NCBI GenBank assembly: GCA_035325645.1
Contig: DAOKZK010000007.1
Location: 1 to 64,000, forward strand
Source of the DNA: Macondimonas sp035325645
GTDB lineage: Bacteria; Pseudomonadota; Gammaproteobacteria; UBA5335
DNA: 64,000 nt
Reading direction: 5' to 3'
Below, piece after piece: positions 17,333 to 28,983 of the stretch; the first letter of the stretch is position 1; every line of letters begins with the position of its first letter. A model generated the notes under the pieces. It saw only the letters and a list, made by a program, of their open reading frames with translations. It was not told the origin of the DNA and made no database searches. The position numbers and the translations under genes were made by a program.

Positions 17333-17452
17333 CCCAAGGCTGCGGTCAGCCAACAGATAGTCGGTTTCACTGCGCACGCGCCGGGCGAACCAGGCCGCCA
17401 CGACGAGCTGTGAGACGACGTAGGCCAGGATGCAGGCCAGAACGAGATTCAT
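17333..17452 (-). pseudogene. Partial copy of the SSS symporter 5' end
   Basis: 119 bases match 12469-12587 with one difference, and coding would run leftward. The copy holds about the first 40 residues (NLVLACILAYVV, SETDYLLA) and its start codon reads ATG instead of GTG because the match ends inside that codon. The sequence before the start differs from the original, including loss of its AAGGAG site. After the fragment the frame runs into antisense recR sequence. Confidence 0.9.
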
Positions 17453-17605
17453 GGGCGTGCGCGCCGACGGGGGACGGCGCATGATGCCGCAGACCCGGGA
17501 TCGGGCCGGTGGGGAAACGGCCGATTCCGCATCATCGGTTGCGCGGGCGGGTCATGCCCATCGCGCCGCGCCGCTGCTTCCCTGGCGGGTGCGGTGCACG
17601 GAACG

Positions 17606-18127
17606 CTAGAAAGGGATGTCGTCGTCGATGTCGCCGTTCAAGCCGCCGGCGGCGCCTGATCCAGGCGATTGATCCCAGTCATCGTGCGCTGGGCGGCGCT
17701 GCTGGCTGGTCGCGCCCCGACCGGCACTGCTGCCCCAGTCACCGCCTTCATCGCCATGGCCGCCGGCGCCGCGCGCGCCGCCCTCGGCGCGGCCATCGAG
17801 CATCTGCATCTCGTTCGCCACCACCTCGGTCGTGTAGCGGTCGTTGCCGTCCTTGTCCTGCCACTTGCGGGTCTGCAGCCGGCCTTCCAGATAGACCTTG
17901 GATCCCTTGCGCAGATATTGCCCGGCGATTTCGCCGAGCCGGCCGTAGAGCGTGACGCGATGCCATTCGGTGCGCTCGGTCCGCTCGCCGGTCTGGCGGT
18001 CGTTCCACGTCTCGGAGGTCGCGATGCGCAGGGAGGCGACCGTCGATCCGCTGGTGGTGCTGCGCACTTCCGGGTCGGCGCCGAGATTGCCGATGAGGAT
18101 GACTTTGTTGACCGAACCCTTGGACAT
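17606..18127 (-). CDS. ssb: Single-stranded DNA-binding protein
   Basis: A 173-residue protein with an N-terminal OB fold (NKVILIGNLGADPEVRST; TEWHRVTLYGRLGEIAGQYL; KVYLEGRLQTRKWQDKDG), a Gly-rich linker from about residue 112 and the acidic tail DDDIPF that recruits partner proteins. It binds ssDNA as a tetramer in replication, repair and recombination. The ATG at 18127 has GAGGG seven bases upstream. It is downstream of an MFS gene and near a divergent uvrA, as in Pseudomonas. Confidence 0.96.
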   Translation of the reverse strand: MSKGSVNKVILIGNLGADPEVRSTTSGSTVASLRIATSETWNDRQTGERTERTEWHRVTLYGRLGEIAGQYLRKGSKVYLEGRLQTRKWQDKDGNDRYTTEVVANEMQMLDGRAEGGARGAGGHGDEGGDWGSSAGRGATSQQRRPAHDDWDQSPGSGAAGGLNGDIDDDIPF

Positions 18128-18208
18128 CGACTTTCCCTCGTGAGCATGGCAGTGCGCGCCCGGCGGCGCGGTCGCCCTCATCTTAGCATCGACGATCGAC
18201 GCGATCGC

Positions 18209-19456
18209 TCAGGTTTCGACCGTGCGGCCGGCGATGACGCCCCGGCCGTCCTGCATCGACAGATGGCGCAGGGGCCAGCTCAGCGCCAGCCAGAGCAGGC
18301 AGAGCATTGCGTGCAACTCGAACAGGCTTTGAGGGCCCCAGCGGCTGACCAGCATGCCGCCCAGGATGCCGCCGCTGAAGGCGCCCAGGAACTGCGCCGT
18401 GGCATACACCCCCATGGCTGCGCCCTTGGCCTGGGCGGGCGCTGCCTGCGAGACGAGCGCCGGCTGGGCGGCTTCCAGGACGTTGAAGCCGGTGAAGAAC
18501 AGCCACAGCATCAGGAGCAGGACGATCCAGTGATGGGGGGCCCAGAGCAGGCCCAACTGCGCGCAGCCCACCAGCGCGATGCTGGCCAGGAACACGGAGC
18601 CGGCGCCGCGGCTGCTGCGCATCACCAAGGGCGCCATGGCGATGAAAGCAGCCAGCATGACCGGCAGGTACACCTTCCAGTGATCGCCCGGGGTCAAGCC
18701 CATCTCGTCCTTCAGCAGGGCCGGGATGGCGACGAAGCTCGCGGTGAGGATCAGATGCAGCAGGAACACGCCCAGATTCAGCCGCCAGAGCAAGGGGTCG
18801 ACCAGATGGCTCCAGTCGCGGGCCGGACGGTGTGCGGCGTCGCTGCTGGGCGGGGTAGGCAGGCGCCAGACCACGAACAGCGCCACGGCCGTGAACGCGG
18901 CCGTGAGCAGGAAGATTCCCCGGACCCCCATCGCCCGATCCAGGACGGGCCCGAGGAACATCGACAGCGAAAAGGAGGTGCCGATGGTGACGCCGACGAT
19001 CGCCATCGCCTTGGTGCGTTGTTCCGGTCGCGTGAGATCGGCGAGCAGCGCGCTCAGGACGGCCGAGATGGCGCCGGCGCCCTGCAGGGCGCGCCCCAGG
19101 ATGATCGCCTCGATCCCAGGACCCAGACCGGCGATCAGGCTGCCGATGCCGAACAGGGCAAGGCCGATCAGCAGCATGGGCTTGCGCCCGAGGCGATCCG
19201 AAAGACTGCCGAAGGGGATCTGCAGGAGCGCTTGGGTCAGTCCGTAGATGCCCAGGGCGAGACCCAGTTTGAACGGCGTTGCGCCGGGCAGGTCGCGGGC
19301 GTAGAGCGCCAACACCGGCAATACCATGAACAAGCCCAGCATGCGCAGGGCATACAGGCCGGCGATCTGCAGACTGGCGGTCCGCTCGGCCGGACTCATG
19401 CGCTCGACGGTGGAGGCGGCGGAAGGCAAGGTGGATGCTCCTTTGCCCGGGGTCAT
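18209..19456 (-). CDS. MFS transporter (YajR/AraJ-like efflux family)
   Basis: Up to 415 residues with 12 predicted membrane segments. The major facilitator signature GSLSDRLGRKPMLLIGL follows segment 2 (about residue 82), and segment 4 starts LGRALQGAGAISAVLSALLAD. The substrate is unknown. Its conserved place between ssb and uvrA is shared with pseudomonads. The start is uncertain: ATG at 19456 gives the longest form and ATG at 19399 (MSPAERT) is equally plausible; neither has a strong ribosome binding site. Confidence 0.87.
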   Translation of the reverse strand: MTPGKGASTLPSAASTVERMSPAERTASLQIAGLYALRMLGLFMVLPVLALYARDLPGATPFKLGLALGIYGLTQALLQIPFGSLSDRLGRKPMLLIGLALFGIGSLIAGLGPGIEAIILGRALQGAGAISAVLSALLADLTRPEQRTKAMAIVGVTIGTSFSLSMFLGPVLDRAMGVRGIFLLTAAFTAVALFVVWRLPTPPSSDAAHRPARDWSHLVDPLLWRLNLGVFLLHLILTASFVAIPALLKDEMGLTPGDHWKVYLPVMLAAFIAMAPLVMRSSRGAGSVFLASIALVGCAQLGLLWAPHHWIVLLLMLWLFFTGFNVLEAAQPALVSQAAPAQAKGAAMGVYATAQFLGAFSGGILGGMLVSRWGPQSLFELHAMLCLLWLALSWPLRHLSMQDGRGVIAGRTVET

Positions 19457-19472
19457 TGAGGGTGGTTATAGT
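19443..19472 (+). promoter_or_regulatory. Candidate promoter for uvrA
   Basis: TTGCCC (19443-19448) and TATAGT (19467-19472) are 18 bases apart and lie about 30 bases upstream of the uvrA ATG, overlapping the start of the divergent MFS gene. No clear LexA box is seen here. Confidence 0.45.
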
Positions 19473-19500
19473 AGCAGGTCGGATTTCCAGCGGTGAGCCT

Positions 19501-22371
<2,871 letters not shown>

Positions 22372-22377
22372 GAATCG

Positions 22378-23208
22378 ATGACCTTGCGTTATCCGCTCGT
22401 GGTGGCCATCACCGGGTGCTCCAGCGGGATCGGGCTCGCGCTGGCGCAGGCGTTCCAGCGGCATGGCCACCGCGTCATCGCCACCGCTCGGCGGCCGGCG
22501 GACGTGGCCCGTCTGGCAGATATGGGCTTCACCGCGCTGCCGCTTGAGCTGACGGACGCGGCGAGCCGCGCCGCCTTCTGGTCCGCCTTCGATGCGCAGG
22601 CCGATCATCTCGACATCCTGATCAACAACGCGGGCTATGGCGCCATGGGCCCGGTGGCGGAGATGCCCGACGTCGAGCTCGAGCGCCAGTTCGCGACCAA
22701 TGTCTTTGCTCCCGTGCAGATGGCCCGGGACGGCCTGCCGCGCATGAGCGAGGGCGCGCGCATCGTCAACGTCGGCAGCGTGTCCGGGGTCCTCACCACC
22801 CCGTTCGCGGGGGTGTATTGCGCCACGAAAGCGGCGCTGCACAGCATGTCGGACGCGCTGCGCATGGAACTCAGCCCCTTCGGCATCCATGTGATCACCA
22901 TCCAGCCCGGGGCGATCCGCTCGCGTTTCGGCGAGCATGCGAGCGAGGCGGTCGATCGCGTGCTGCAACCCGATTCGCGCTATGATTTTTGCCGCGAGGC
23001 CATCTATGGCCGGGCGCGGGCCTCACAGCGTCGCGCCACACCGGCCGAGCGCTTCGCGGCGCGCGCCTATCGGGCGGCGACAGCGCCTCGCCCCCGACCC
23101 GTGGTGCGCATCGGCAACGGCAGCGCGCTCATGCCGCTCCTGGCCCGACTGCCGGCGGCCTGGCGCGACCGGCTGCTGCGCCGACAGTTTGGCTTGAGCG
23201 TCCGTTGA
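22378..23208 (+). CDS. Short-chain dehydrogenase/reductase
   Basis: A 276-residue protein with a classical SDR core: cofactor loop TGCSSGIG near residue 13, NNAGYG near 84, catalytic Ser in VNVGSVSG and the YCATKAAL motif (Tyr-x3-Lys) near 150. An Arg in the TARRPAD segment suggests NADP preference. The C-terminus is long and basic. The substrate is unknown. It lies 6 bases after uvrA and may share its transcript; the link is probably only positional. Confidence 0.88.
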   Translation: MTLRYPLVVAITGCSSGIGLALAQAFQRHGHRVIATARRPADVARLADMGFTALPLELTDAASRAAFWSAFDAQADHLDILINNAGYGAMGPVAEMPDVELERQFATNVFAPVQMARDGLPRMSEGARIVNVGSVSGVLTTPFAGVYCATKAALHSMSDALRMELSPFGIHVITIQPGAIRSRFGEHASEAVDRVLQPDSRYDFCREAIYGRARASQRRATPAERFAARAYRAATAPRPRPVVRIGNGSALMPLLARLPAAWRDRLLRRQFGLSVR

Positions 23209-23228
23209 CCTTGTCGGAGCATCGCCGC

Positions 23229-24719
23229 ATGAATCCTGTCCCTGCGCTGTCGACCCCTTCCCCTCAGCCAGCGCTCATGCGGATGGTGCCGATCGTTCTC
23301 TCGGGCGGATCGGGGACCCGGCTGTGGCCGCTCTCGCGCGAACAACTGCCCAAGCAGTGCCTGCCCCTGTGCTCGGAGCAGACGCTGCTGCAGGAGACGC
23401 TGCTGCGCCTGAACGGCGTTCCGGAACTCACCGCCCCCCTGATCGTCTGCAATGAGCAACATCGCTTTCTGGTGGCCGAACAGTTGCGTCAGATCGGTCG
23501 CGAGCCGGCCAACATCCTGCTTGAGCCGGCCGGCCGCAACACGGCCCCGGCGGTGGCCATCGCGGCGCTGGATGTGGCCGGGCGCGATCCCGAGGCGCTG
23601 CTGCTCGTCCTGCCGGCCGATCACCTGATCCTCGAGCCCGCGCGCTTCCGCGAGGCCTTGGGGCCGGCGCGCGCCGCGGCGCAGCAGGGCCATCTGGTCA
23701 CCTTCGGCATCGTCCCCACGGCGCCCGAAACCGGCTATGGCTACATCCGCGCCGGAGAGGGGGGTGCCGATGCGAGCGGCGACGGCTGGCGGCCGGTCGC
23801 CGCATTCGTCGAGAAGCCCGATCTCGTGCGCGCCGAGGCCTATGTGCGTCAGGGGGGCTACTTCTGGAACAGCGGCATGTTCCTGTTTCAGGCCCAAAGC
23901 GTGATCGATGCATTGGCGCAACATGCGCCGGATATTCTGGAGGCCGCCCGTGCCGCCCTGGCCGGGGCGCGACGCGATCTCGACTTCACGCGACTGGACG
24001 CGGCGCCCTTCCTCGCCTGCCGCGAGGACTCGCTGGACTATGCCGTGATGGAAAAGACCGATCGCGCCGTGGTGGTGCCGCTCGCGGCCGGCTGGAGCGA
24101 TGTCGGGTCCTGGGCCGCGCTGCAGGCAGCGGGCACCACGGACGCCGCCGGGAACGTCGTGCTGGGCGACGTCCTGCTGCAGAACGTCACCGACAGCTAC
24201 GTGCGGGCGGAGAGCCGGCTGGTGGCGGCGGTCGGGGTCAGCGACCACGTGATCGTGGAAACCGCCGATGCCGTGCTGGTGGCGCACAAGAGCCAGGCCC
24301 AGGACGTGAAGGCCATCGTGGCGCGGCTGAAGGCGGCGCGGCGCGACGAGGCCTTGGCGCACCGGCGTGTCTATCGCCCATGGGGCTGGTATGAGGGTAT
24401 CGGCAGCGGGGAACGTTTCCAGGTCAAGCACATCCGCGTCCATCCGGGCGCCACGTTGTCGCTGCAGATGCACCACCATCGCGCCGAGCACTGGATCGTG
24501 GTGAAGGGAACCGCCCGCGTGGTGCGCGGTGAGGAAAGCTTTTTGCTGGGCGAGGATGAATCGACCTACATCCCGCTCGGCACCGCCCATCGCCTGGAAA
24601 ATCCCGGCAAGATCCCGCTCGATCTGATCGAGGTCCAGACCGGGAGCTATCTGGGCGAGGACGACATCGTCCGCTTTGATGACCGCTACGGGCGTCGTGA
24701 CGAGACTCCTTCCATTTAA
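23229..24719 (+). CDS. manC: Mannose-1-phosphate guanylyltransferase / mannose-6-phosphate isomerase
   Basis: A 496-residue bifunctional enzyme. The N-terminal nucleotidyltransferase has PIVLSGGSGTRLWPLSRE with PKQCLPL, plus VEKPD and ETGYGYI. The C-terminal cupin isomerase has RPWGWYEGI, GERFQVKHIRVHPG, LQMHHHRAEHWIVVKGTA and ENPGKIPLDLIEVQTG. It makes GDP-mannose and interconverts fructose-6-P and mannose-6-P. The ATG at 23229 places the nucleotide loop near residue 25; a longer frame overlapping the SDR gene is not supported. The next gene, manB, supplies mannose-1-P. Confidence 0.94.
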   Translation: MNPVPALSTPSPQPALMRMVPIVLSGGSGTRLWPLSREQLPKQCLPLCSEQTLLQETLLRLNGVPELTAPLIVCNEQHRFLVAEQLRQIGREPANILLEPAGRNTAPAVAIAALDVAGRDPEALLLVLPADHLILEPARFREALGPARAAAQQGHLVTFGIVPTAPETGYGYIRAGEGGADASGDGWRPVAAFVEKPDLVRAEAYVRQGGYFWNSGMFLFQAQSVIDALAQHAPDILEAARAALAGARRDLDFTRLDAAPFLACREDSLDYAVMEKTDRAVVVPLAAGWSDVGSWAALQAAGTTDAAGNVVLGDVLLQNVTDSYVRAESRLVAAVGVSDHVIVETADAVLVAHKSQAQDVKAIVARLKAARRDEALAHRRVYRPWGWYEGIGSGERFQVKHIRVHPGATLSLQMHHHRAEHWIVVKGTARVVRGEESFLLGEDESTYIPLGTAHRLENPGKIPLDLIEVQTGSYLGEDDIVRFDDRYGRRDETPSI

Positions 24720-24736
24720 TCCATCGAGGAACCGAC

Positions 24737-26110
24737 GTGGCAGAACCGCTCACCTGTTTCAAGGCCTATGACGTGCGCGGGCGGATGCCCGATCAGCTCA
24801 ACGAGGCGATCGCCTACCGCATCGGCCGCGCCTATGCCGATTACGTCAAGCCGCGCCGTGTGGCGGTGGGCCAGGACATGCGCCTGTCCAGTCCGGCGCT
24901 CGCCCAGGCGCTCATGAACGGGCTCATGGCGCAGGGCGTGGACTGTTACGACATCGGGCTGTGTGGCACCGAGGAGGTCTATTTCGCGACCTTCCATGAA
25001 AAGCTGGATGGCGGCATCATGGTCACGGCCAGCCACAATCCGCCCGACTACAACGGTCTCAAGTTCGTGCGGGAGGACGCGCGACCGCTGAGCGGCGACA
25101 GCGGGCTACCGGAAATCCAGGCGCTGGCCGAGGCCGATCGCTTCGTGGCCGCTGCGACGCCCGGAACGACCCGGCCGCTCGAGGTGCGTTCCGCTTACGT
25201 GGCGCATTTGCTGCGCTTCATCGATCGCGGCGCGCTCAAGCCCCTGCGACTCGTCGTCAATGCGGGCAACGGCTGCGCTGGGCCGGTCGTCGATGCGCTG
25301 GCCGAACATCTGCCGTTCGAGGTGATCCGGCTCAACCACGAACCGGACGGCCGCTTTCCGAACGGCGTGCCCAACCCCATCCTGCCGGAAAACCAGGAGG
25401 TCACGGCGCGCGCCGTGCGCGAGCATCAAGCCGACATGGGCATCGCCTGGGACGGCGACTTCGATCGCTGCTTCCTGTTCGACGATGCGGGGCGTTTCAT
25501 CGAGGGCTATTACATCGTCGGCCTGCTGGGGCGCGCCTTTGCCGAAAAGAACCCTGGCGCCCGCATCGTCTACGACCCGCGCATGGTCTGGAACACCGTG
25601 GAAATGGTAGAGGAGGCGGGCGGCGTGCCGATTCTGAGCAAGGCGGGCCACGCCTTCATCAAGGCCCGCATGCGCAAGGAAGACGCCGTGTATGGCGGCG
25701 AGATGAGCGCGCACCATTACTTCCGCGACTTTGCATACTGCGACAGCGGCATGGTGCCCTGGCTGCTCGTGGCCGAGATGCTCTGCAAGACCGGACGCAG
25801 TCTGGCCGACCTGGTGGGCGAGCGCATGGCGCGCTACCCGGCCAGCGGCGAGATCAACCGCACAATCAACAACCCGGCGGCGGTCTTGCGTGCGATCGAG
25901 AACCATTACGCGCCGCAGGCCCAAGCGATCGATCACACCGATGGATTGGGACTGGATTTCGGCAACTGGCGCTTCAATGTGCGGCCTTCCAACACCGAGC
26001 CTGTGGTGCGGCTCAACGTCGAATCGCGCGGCGATGCGGCGCTGATGCAGGTCAAGACCCAGGAAGTGCTGGATCTGATGGCGCGGCTGGACGAGAGCGC
26101 TTCGGTGTAA
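24737..26110 (+). CDS. manB: Phosphomannomutase (ManB/CpsG type)
   Basis: A 457-residue alpha-D-phosphohexomutase. It starts with CFKAYDVRGRMPDQLNE; the phosphoserine loop is TASHNPPDYNGLK (about residues 96-108), the metal loop DGDFDRCF near 240, the sugar loop GGEMSAHHYF near 320 and the phosphate-binding loop RPSNTEP near 415. It interconverts mannose-6-P and mannose-1-P. Translation probably starts at the GTG at 24737 after GAGGA. The manC-manB pair provides GDP-mannose, but no polysaccharide genes are next to it. Confidence 0.93.
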   Translation: MAEPLTCFKAYDVRGRMPDQLNEAIAYRIGRAYADYVKPRRVAVGQDMRLSSPALAQALMNGLMAQGVDCYDIGLCGTEEVYFATFHEKLDGGIMVTASHNPPDYNGLKFVREDARPLSGDSGLPEIQALAEADRFVAAATPGTTRPLEVRSAYVAHLLRFIDRGALKPLRLVVNAGNGCAGPVVDALAEHLPFEVIRLNHEPDGRFPNGVPNPILPENQEVTARAVREHQADMGIAWDGDFDRCFLFDDAGRFIEGYYIVGLLGRAFAEKNPGARIVYDPRMVWNTVEMVEEAGGVPILSKAGHAFIKARMRKEDAVYGGEMSAHHYFRDFAYCDSGMVPWLLVAEMLCKTGRSLADLVGERMARYPASGEINRTINNPAAVLRAIENHYAPQAQAIDHTDGLGLDFGNWRFNVRPSNTEPVVRLNVESRGDAALMQVKTQEVLDLMARLDESASV

Positions 26111-26149
26111 AATGCGCCGTTTGACGCAGAGGATCGAATCAGACAGGTG

Positions 26150-27493
26150 ATGGGCAAGCTCTACATCCAGACTTGGGGCTGTCAGATGAACAGCTACGAT
26201 TCGGCGCGCATGGCGGACATGCTGGCCGCATCGCACGGGCTCGTGCCCACGGACCGTCCCGAGGAAGCCGACGTCCTGCTGCTCAACACCTGCAGCGTGC
26301 GGGAAAAGGCGCAGGAGAAAGTGTTCTCGCAACTGGGTCGCTGGCGGGAGTGGAAACAGGCGCGTCCCGACTTGCTGATTGGCGTCGGCGGCTGTGTGGC
26401 CAGCCAGGAGGGCGAAAGCCTGCTGCGGCGGGCGCCTTATGTCGACCTCGTGTTCGGCCCACAGACCATCCATCGTCTGCCGGAGATGATCGATGCAGTC
26501 CGGCGCGAGCGCACGGCGCGGGTGGATGTGTCGTTCCCCGAGATCGAGAAATTCGACCGCCTGCCGGAACCCCGGGCCGAGGGGCCGGTGGCGTTCGTGT
26601 CGATCATGGAAGGTTGCAGCAAGTTCTGCAGCTTCTGCGTCGTGCCCTATACCCGTGGGCAGGAAGTCAGCCGGCCGTTCGATGACGTGCTGGCCGAATG
26701 CCTGGCGCTGGCCGATCAGGGGGTGCGGGAAATCACCCTGCTCGGCCAGAACGTGAACGCCTATCGCGGCGCCATGGGCGGCGGGGAGACGGCCGATCTG
26801 GCGCTTCTGATCCGCTATCTGGCCGAGATCGACGACATTGCACGCATCCGTTTCACCACCTCCCATCCCCTCGAGTTCAGCGACCGCCTCATCGAGGCCT
26901 ATGCCGAGGTCGACAAGCTGGCCGATTATCTGCATCTGCCGGTGCAAAGCGGCTCGGACCGCATCCTCGCGGCCATGAAGCGCGGCTATACCGTGCTGGA
27001 GTACAAGGCTCGGCTGCGGCGGCTGCGCGAGGTGCGCCCGCGCATCTCGCTCTCGACGGACTTCATCGTGGGATTTCCCGGGGAAACCGAGGCCGATTTC
27101 GCAGCCAGCCTGCGGCTGATCGACGCGGTCGGTTTCGACCAGGCGTTCAGCTTCATCTACAGTGCGCGACCGGGCACACCGGCCGCCGCATTGCCCGATG
27201 AAACCCCGCTGGCGGAGAAAGAGGCGCGCTTGGCGCGGCTGCAGGCCGCAATTCAGATCAACGGCCGACGTTATTGCGAAGGGCTGCTCGGCACGACGCA
27301 GCAGGTTCTGGTGGAAGGCCCGTCGGTCAAGAATCCCGCGGAACTCACAGGGCGCATCGATGGCAATCGGTGGGTCAACTTCGCCGGCCCCAAAGACTGG
27401 GTGGGCCGCATGATTCCCGTGCGCATCGTGGCGTTGAAATCCAATTCGTTGCGCGGCGAGGCGATCGAGGCGGAGGCCACCACGCATGCCTGA
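26150..27493 (+). CDS. miaB: tRNA-2-methylthio-N6-dimethylallyladenosine synthase
   Basis: A 447-residue radical SAM methylthiotransferase. The N-terminal UPF0004 domain starts YIQTWGCQMNSYDS with Cys ligands also in NTCSVRE and GGCVA; the radical SAM motif is CSKFCSFCVVPYTRG; a C-terminal TRAM domain follows. It adds a methylthio group to i6A37 of tRNAs. The ATG at 26150 is preferred; a GTG directly before it (26147) is also possible. It overlaps phoH by 8 bases and begins the miaB-phoH-ybeY-corC-lnt cluster. Confidence 0.96.
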   Translation: MGKLYIQTWGCQMNSYDSARMADMLAASHGLVPTDRPEEADVLLLNTCSVREKAQEKVFSQLGRWREWKQARPDLLIGVGGCVASQEGESLLRRAPYVDLVFGPQTIHRLPEMIDAVRRERTARVDVSFPEIEKFDRLPEPRAEGPVAFVSIMEGCSKFCSFCVVPYTRGQEVSRPFDDVLAECLALADQGVREITLLGQNVNAYRGAMGGGETADLALLIRYLAEIDDIARIRFTTSHPLEFSDRLIEAYAEVDKLADYLHLPVQSGSDRILAAMKRGYTVLEYKARLRRLREVRPRISLSTDFIVGFPGETEADFAASLRLIDAVGFDQAFSFIYSARPGTPAAALPDETPLAEKEARLARLQAAIQINGRRYCEGLLGTTQQVLVEGPSVKNPAELTGRIDGNRWVNFAGPKDWVGRMIPVRIVALKSNSLRGEAIEAEATTHA

Positions 27494-28469
27494 AGTCGGC
27501 ATGTCGGCTCAGGATGTCCGCGAACTCACGCTCGAGCCCGATGACAATGCCCGTCTGGCCCGCGTCTGCGGCCGCTTCGATGAAAACCTGCGCCAGATCG
27601 AAAGCCGCCTCGGGGTCGAGATCCGCAATCGCGGCAATCACTTCCAGATTCTCGGCGAAGCCCTGCCTGTGGCACGCACGGCATCGCTGCTCGAGGAGAT
27701 GTACCGGCTGGCCCATGAAGAAGCGCTGCGACCGGAGCAGGTACACGTGTTGCTGCAGGAAGCGGGGTCGACGGAGCGCGGTGCGGTGCCGGGAGAGGAA
27801 CCGATCGCCATTCGGACCCGGCGCGGCCTGGTGCGCGGCCGCGGTCCCAACCAGCAGCATTACCTGCGCGCCATCCTCACGCACGACATCAACTTCGGCA
27901 TCGGGCCGGCGGGCACGGGCAAGACCTATCTCGCCGTCGCGGCGGCCGTGGAAGCCCTGGAGCGGGGGCAGGTACGGCGCATCGTGCTGGTGCGTCCGGC
28001 GGTCGAGGCCGGCGAGCGGCTGGGTTTTTTGCCCGGCGACATGGCGCAGAAGGTCGATCCCTATCTGCGGCCCCTGTTCGATGCCTTGCACGACCTCCTG
28101 GGGCCTGAAAAGGTCGAGCGGCTGATGGAGCGCGGCCAGATCGAGGTCGCACCGCTCGCCTTCATGCGCGGGCGCACCTTGAATGAGGCCTTCATCATCC
28201 TGGATGAGGCGCAGAACACGACGGCCGAACAGATGAAGATGTTCCTGACCCGGCTGGGCTTCGGTTCCACCGCCGTGATCACCGGAGACACCACCCAGGT
28301 CGATCTCCCACGGCAGGTCACCTCGGGTTTGCGCCATGCCGAGTCGGTGTTGCAGGGACTCAAGGGCATCAGCTTTACGCGCTTCACCAGCCAGGACGTC
28401 GTGCGTCATCCCTTGGTGCAGCAGATCGTCGATGCCTATGCGCGCGATGCGGAGCGGGACGATGGGTGA
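27486..28469 (+). CDS. ybeZ: PhoH-like ATPase (YbeZ)
   Basis: A 327-residue protein with the PhoH P-loop GPAGTGKTYLAVAAAV near residue 140 and Walker B IILDEAQNTT near 238, plus RPAVEAGERLGFLPGD. YbeZ homologues are ATPases working with the YbeY endoribonuclease in rRNA and RNA quality control. It overlaps miaB at its start and ybeY at its end, consistent with tight coupling. Confidence 0.93.
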   Translation: MPEVGMSAQDVRELTLEPDDNARLARVCGRFDENLRQIESRLGVEIRNRGNHFQILGEALPVARTASLLEEMYRLAHEEALRPEQVHVLLQEAGSTERGAVPGEEPIAIRTRRGLVRGRGPNQQHYLRAILTHDINFGIGPAGTGKTYLAVAAAVEALERGQVRRIVLVRPAVEAGERLGFLPGDMAQKVDPYLRPLFDALHDLLGPEKVERLMERGQIEVAPLAFMRGRTLNEAFIILDEAQNTTAEQMKMFLTRLGFGSTAVITGDTTQVDLPRQVTSGLRHAESVLQGLKGISFTRFTSQDVVRHPLVQQIVDAYARDAERDDG

Positions 28470-28983
28470 AGCCTGGGGCGTCCAGTACGCTGTGCCGCGT
28501 CGGGGTGTTCCCGCCGCGGCCAGCTTTCGCCGCTGGATCGCGGCCGCGCTGGCGGGAGTGGCGCGCGGCGGGGGCGGGACGGTGCGCATCGTGGATGAAG
28601 CCGAATCGGCGGCGCTCAACGAGGCGTATCGGGGCAAACGCGGTCCCACCAATGTGCTGTCCTTTGCTTTCGATCCACCGCCGGGACGGACCAACGACTA
28701 TCTGGGTGATCTGGTCATCTGCGCGCCCGTGGTGATGCGCGAGGCGCAAGAGCAGGGCAAGTCCCCGCGCGCCCATTTTGCGCATCTCTCCGTTCACGGA
28801 ATTCTGCATCTGGCCGGCTATGATCATCTCGACGAGGCCGATGCCCGGGAGATGGAATCCCGCGAAGTCGCCATTTTGGCCATCCTCGGATTTGCAGATC
28901 CCTACGGGGATCGAGAGGAGGATGAGGCGCGGCACTCGCCCCTTTCGCTCAACTATCGGAATGCCCATGTCCGCCAGCGATGA
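28462..28983 (+). CDS. ybeY: Endoribonuclease YbeY
   Basis: A 173-residue protein with the zinc-binding HLSVHGILHLAGYDH motif (His-x3-His-x5-His, about residues 113-127) and the conserved GPTNVLSFAFD segment. YbeY is needed for 16S rRNA 3'-end maturation and ribosome quality control. The ATG at 28462 overlaps the end of ybeZ, and the gene runs 23 bases into corC. Confidence 0.93.
   Translation: MGEAWGVQYAVPRRGVPAAASFRRWIAAALAGVARGGGGTVRIVDEAESAALNEAYRGKRGPTNVLSFAFDPPPGRTNDYLGDLVICAPVVMREAQEQGKSPRAHFAHLSVHGILHLAGYDHLDEADAREMESREVAILAILGFADPYGDREEDEARHSPLSLNYRNAHVRQR

Larger units (their letters stand above)
17069..17605. other. 537-base gene-free stretch holding two gene-fragment copies
   Basis: Between the second pilin and ssb there is no intact gene. 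Bases 17069-17174 are GC-rich with no recognised feature. 17175-17329 copies part of recR and 17333-17451 copies the symporter 5' end. 17453-17605 shows no gene, tRNA or clear terminator. The chimeric open frame across 17273-17482 on the minus strand joins the symporter start to antisense recR and is unlikely to be a real gene. Confidence 0.8.

Noticed and set aside
17273..17482. A 69-codon minus-strand frame across the recR/symporter scar
   Set aside because: It is a chance fusion of the copied symporter start and antisense recR, with no ribosome binding site of the original.
25106..27502. Long minus-strand frame antisense to manB and miaB
   Set aside because: It mirrors two well-supported genes and shows no domain. 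It is a GC-driven shadow.
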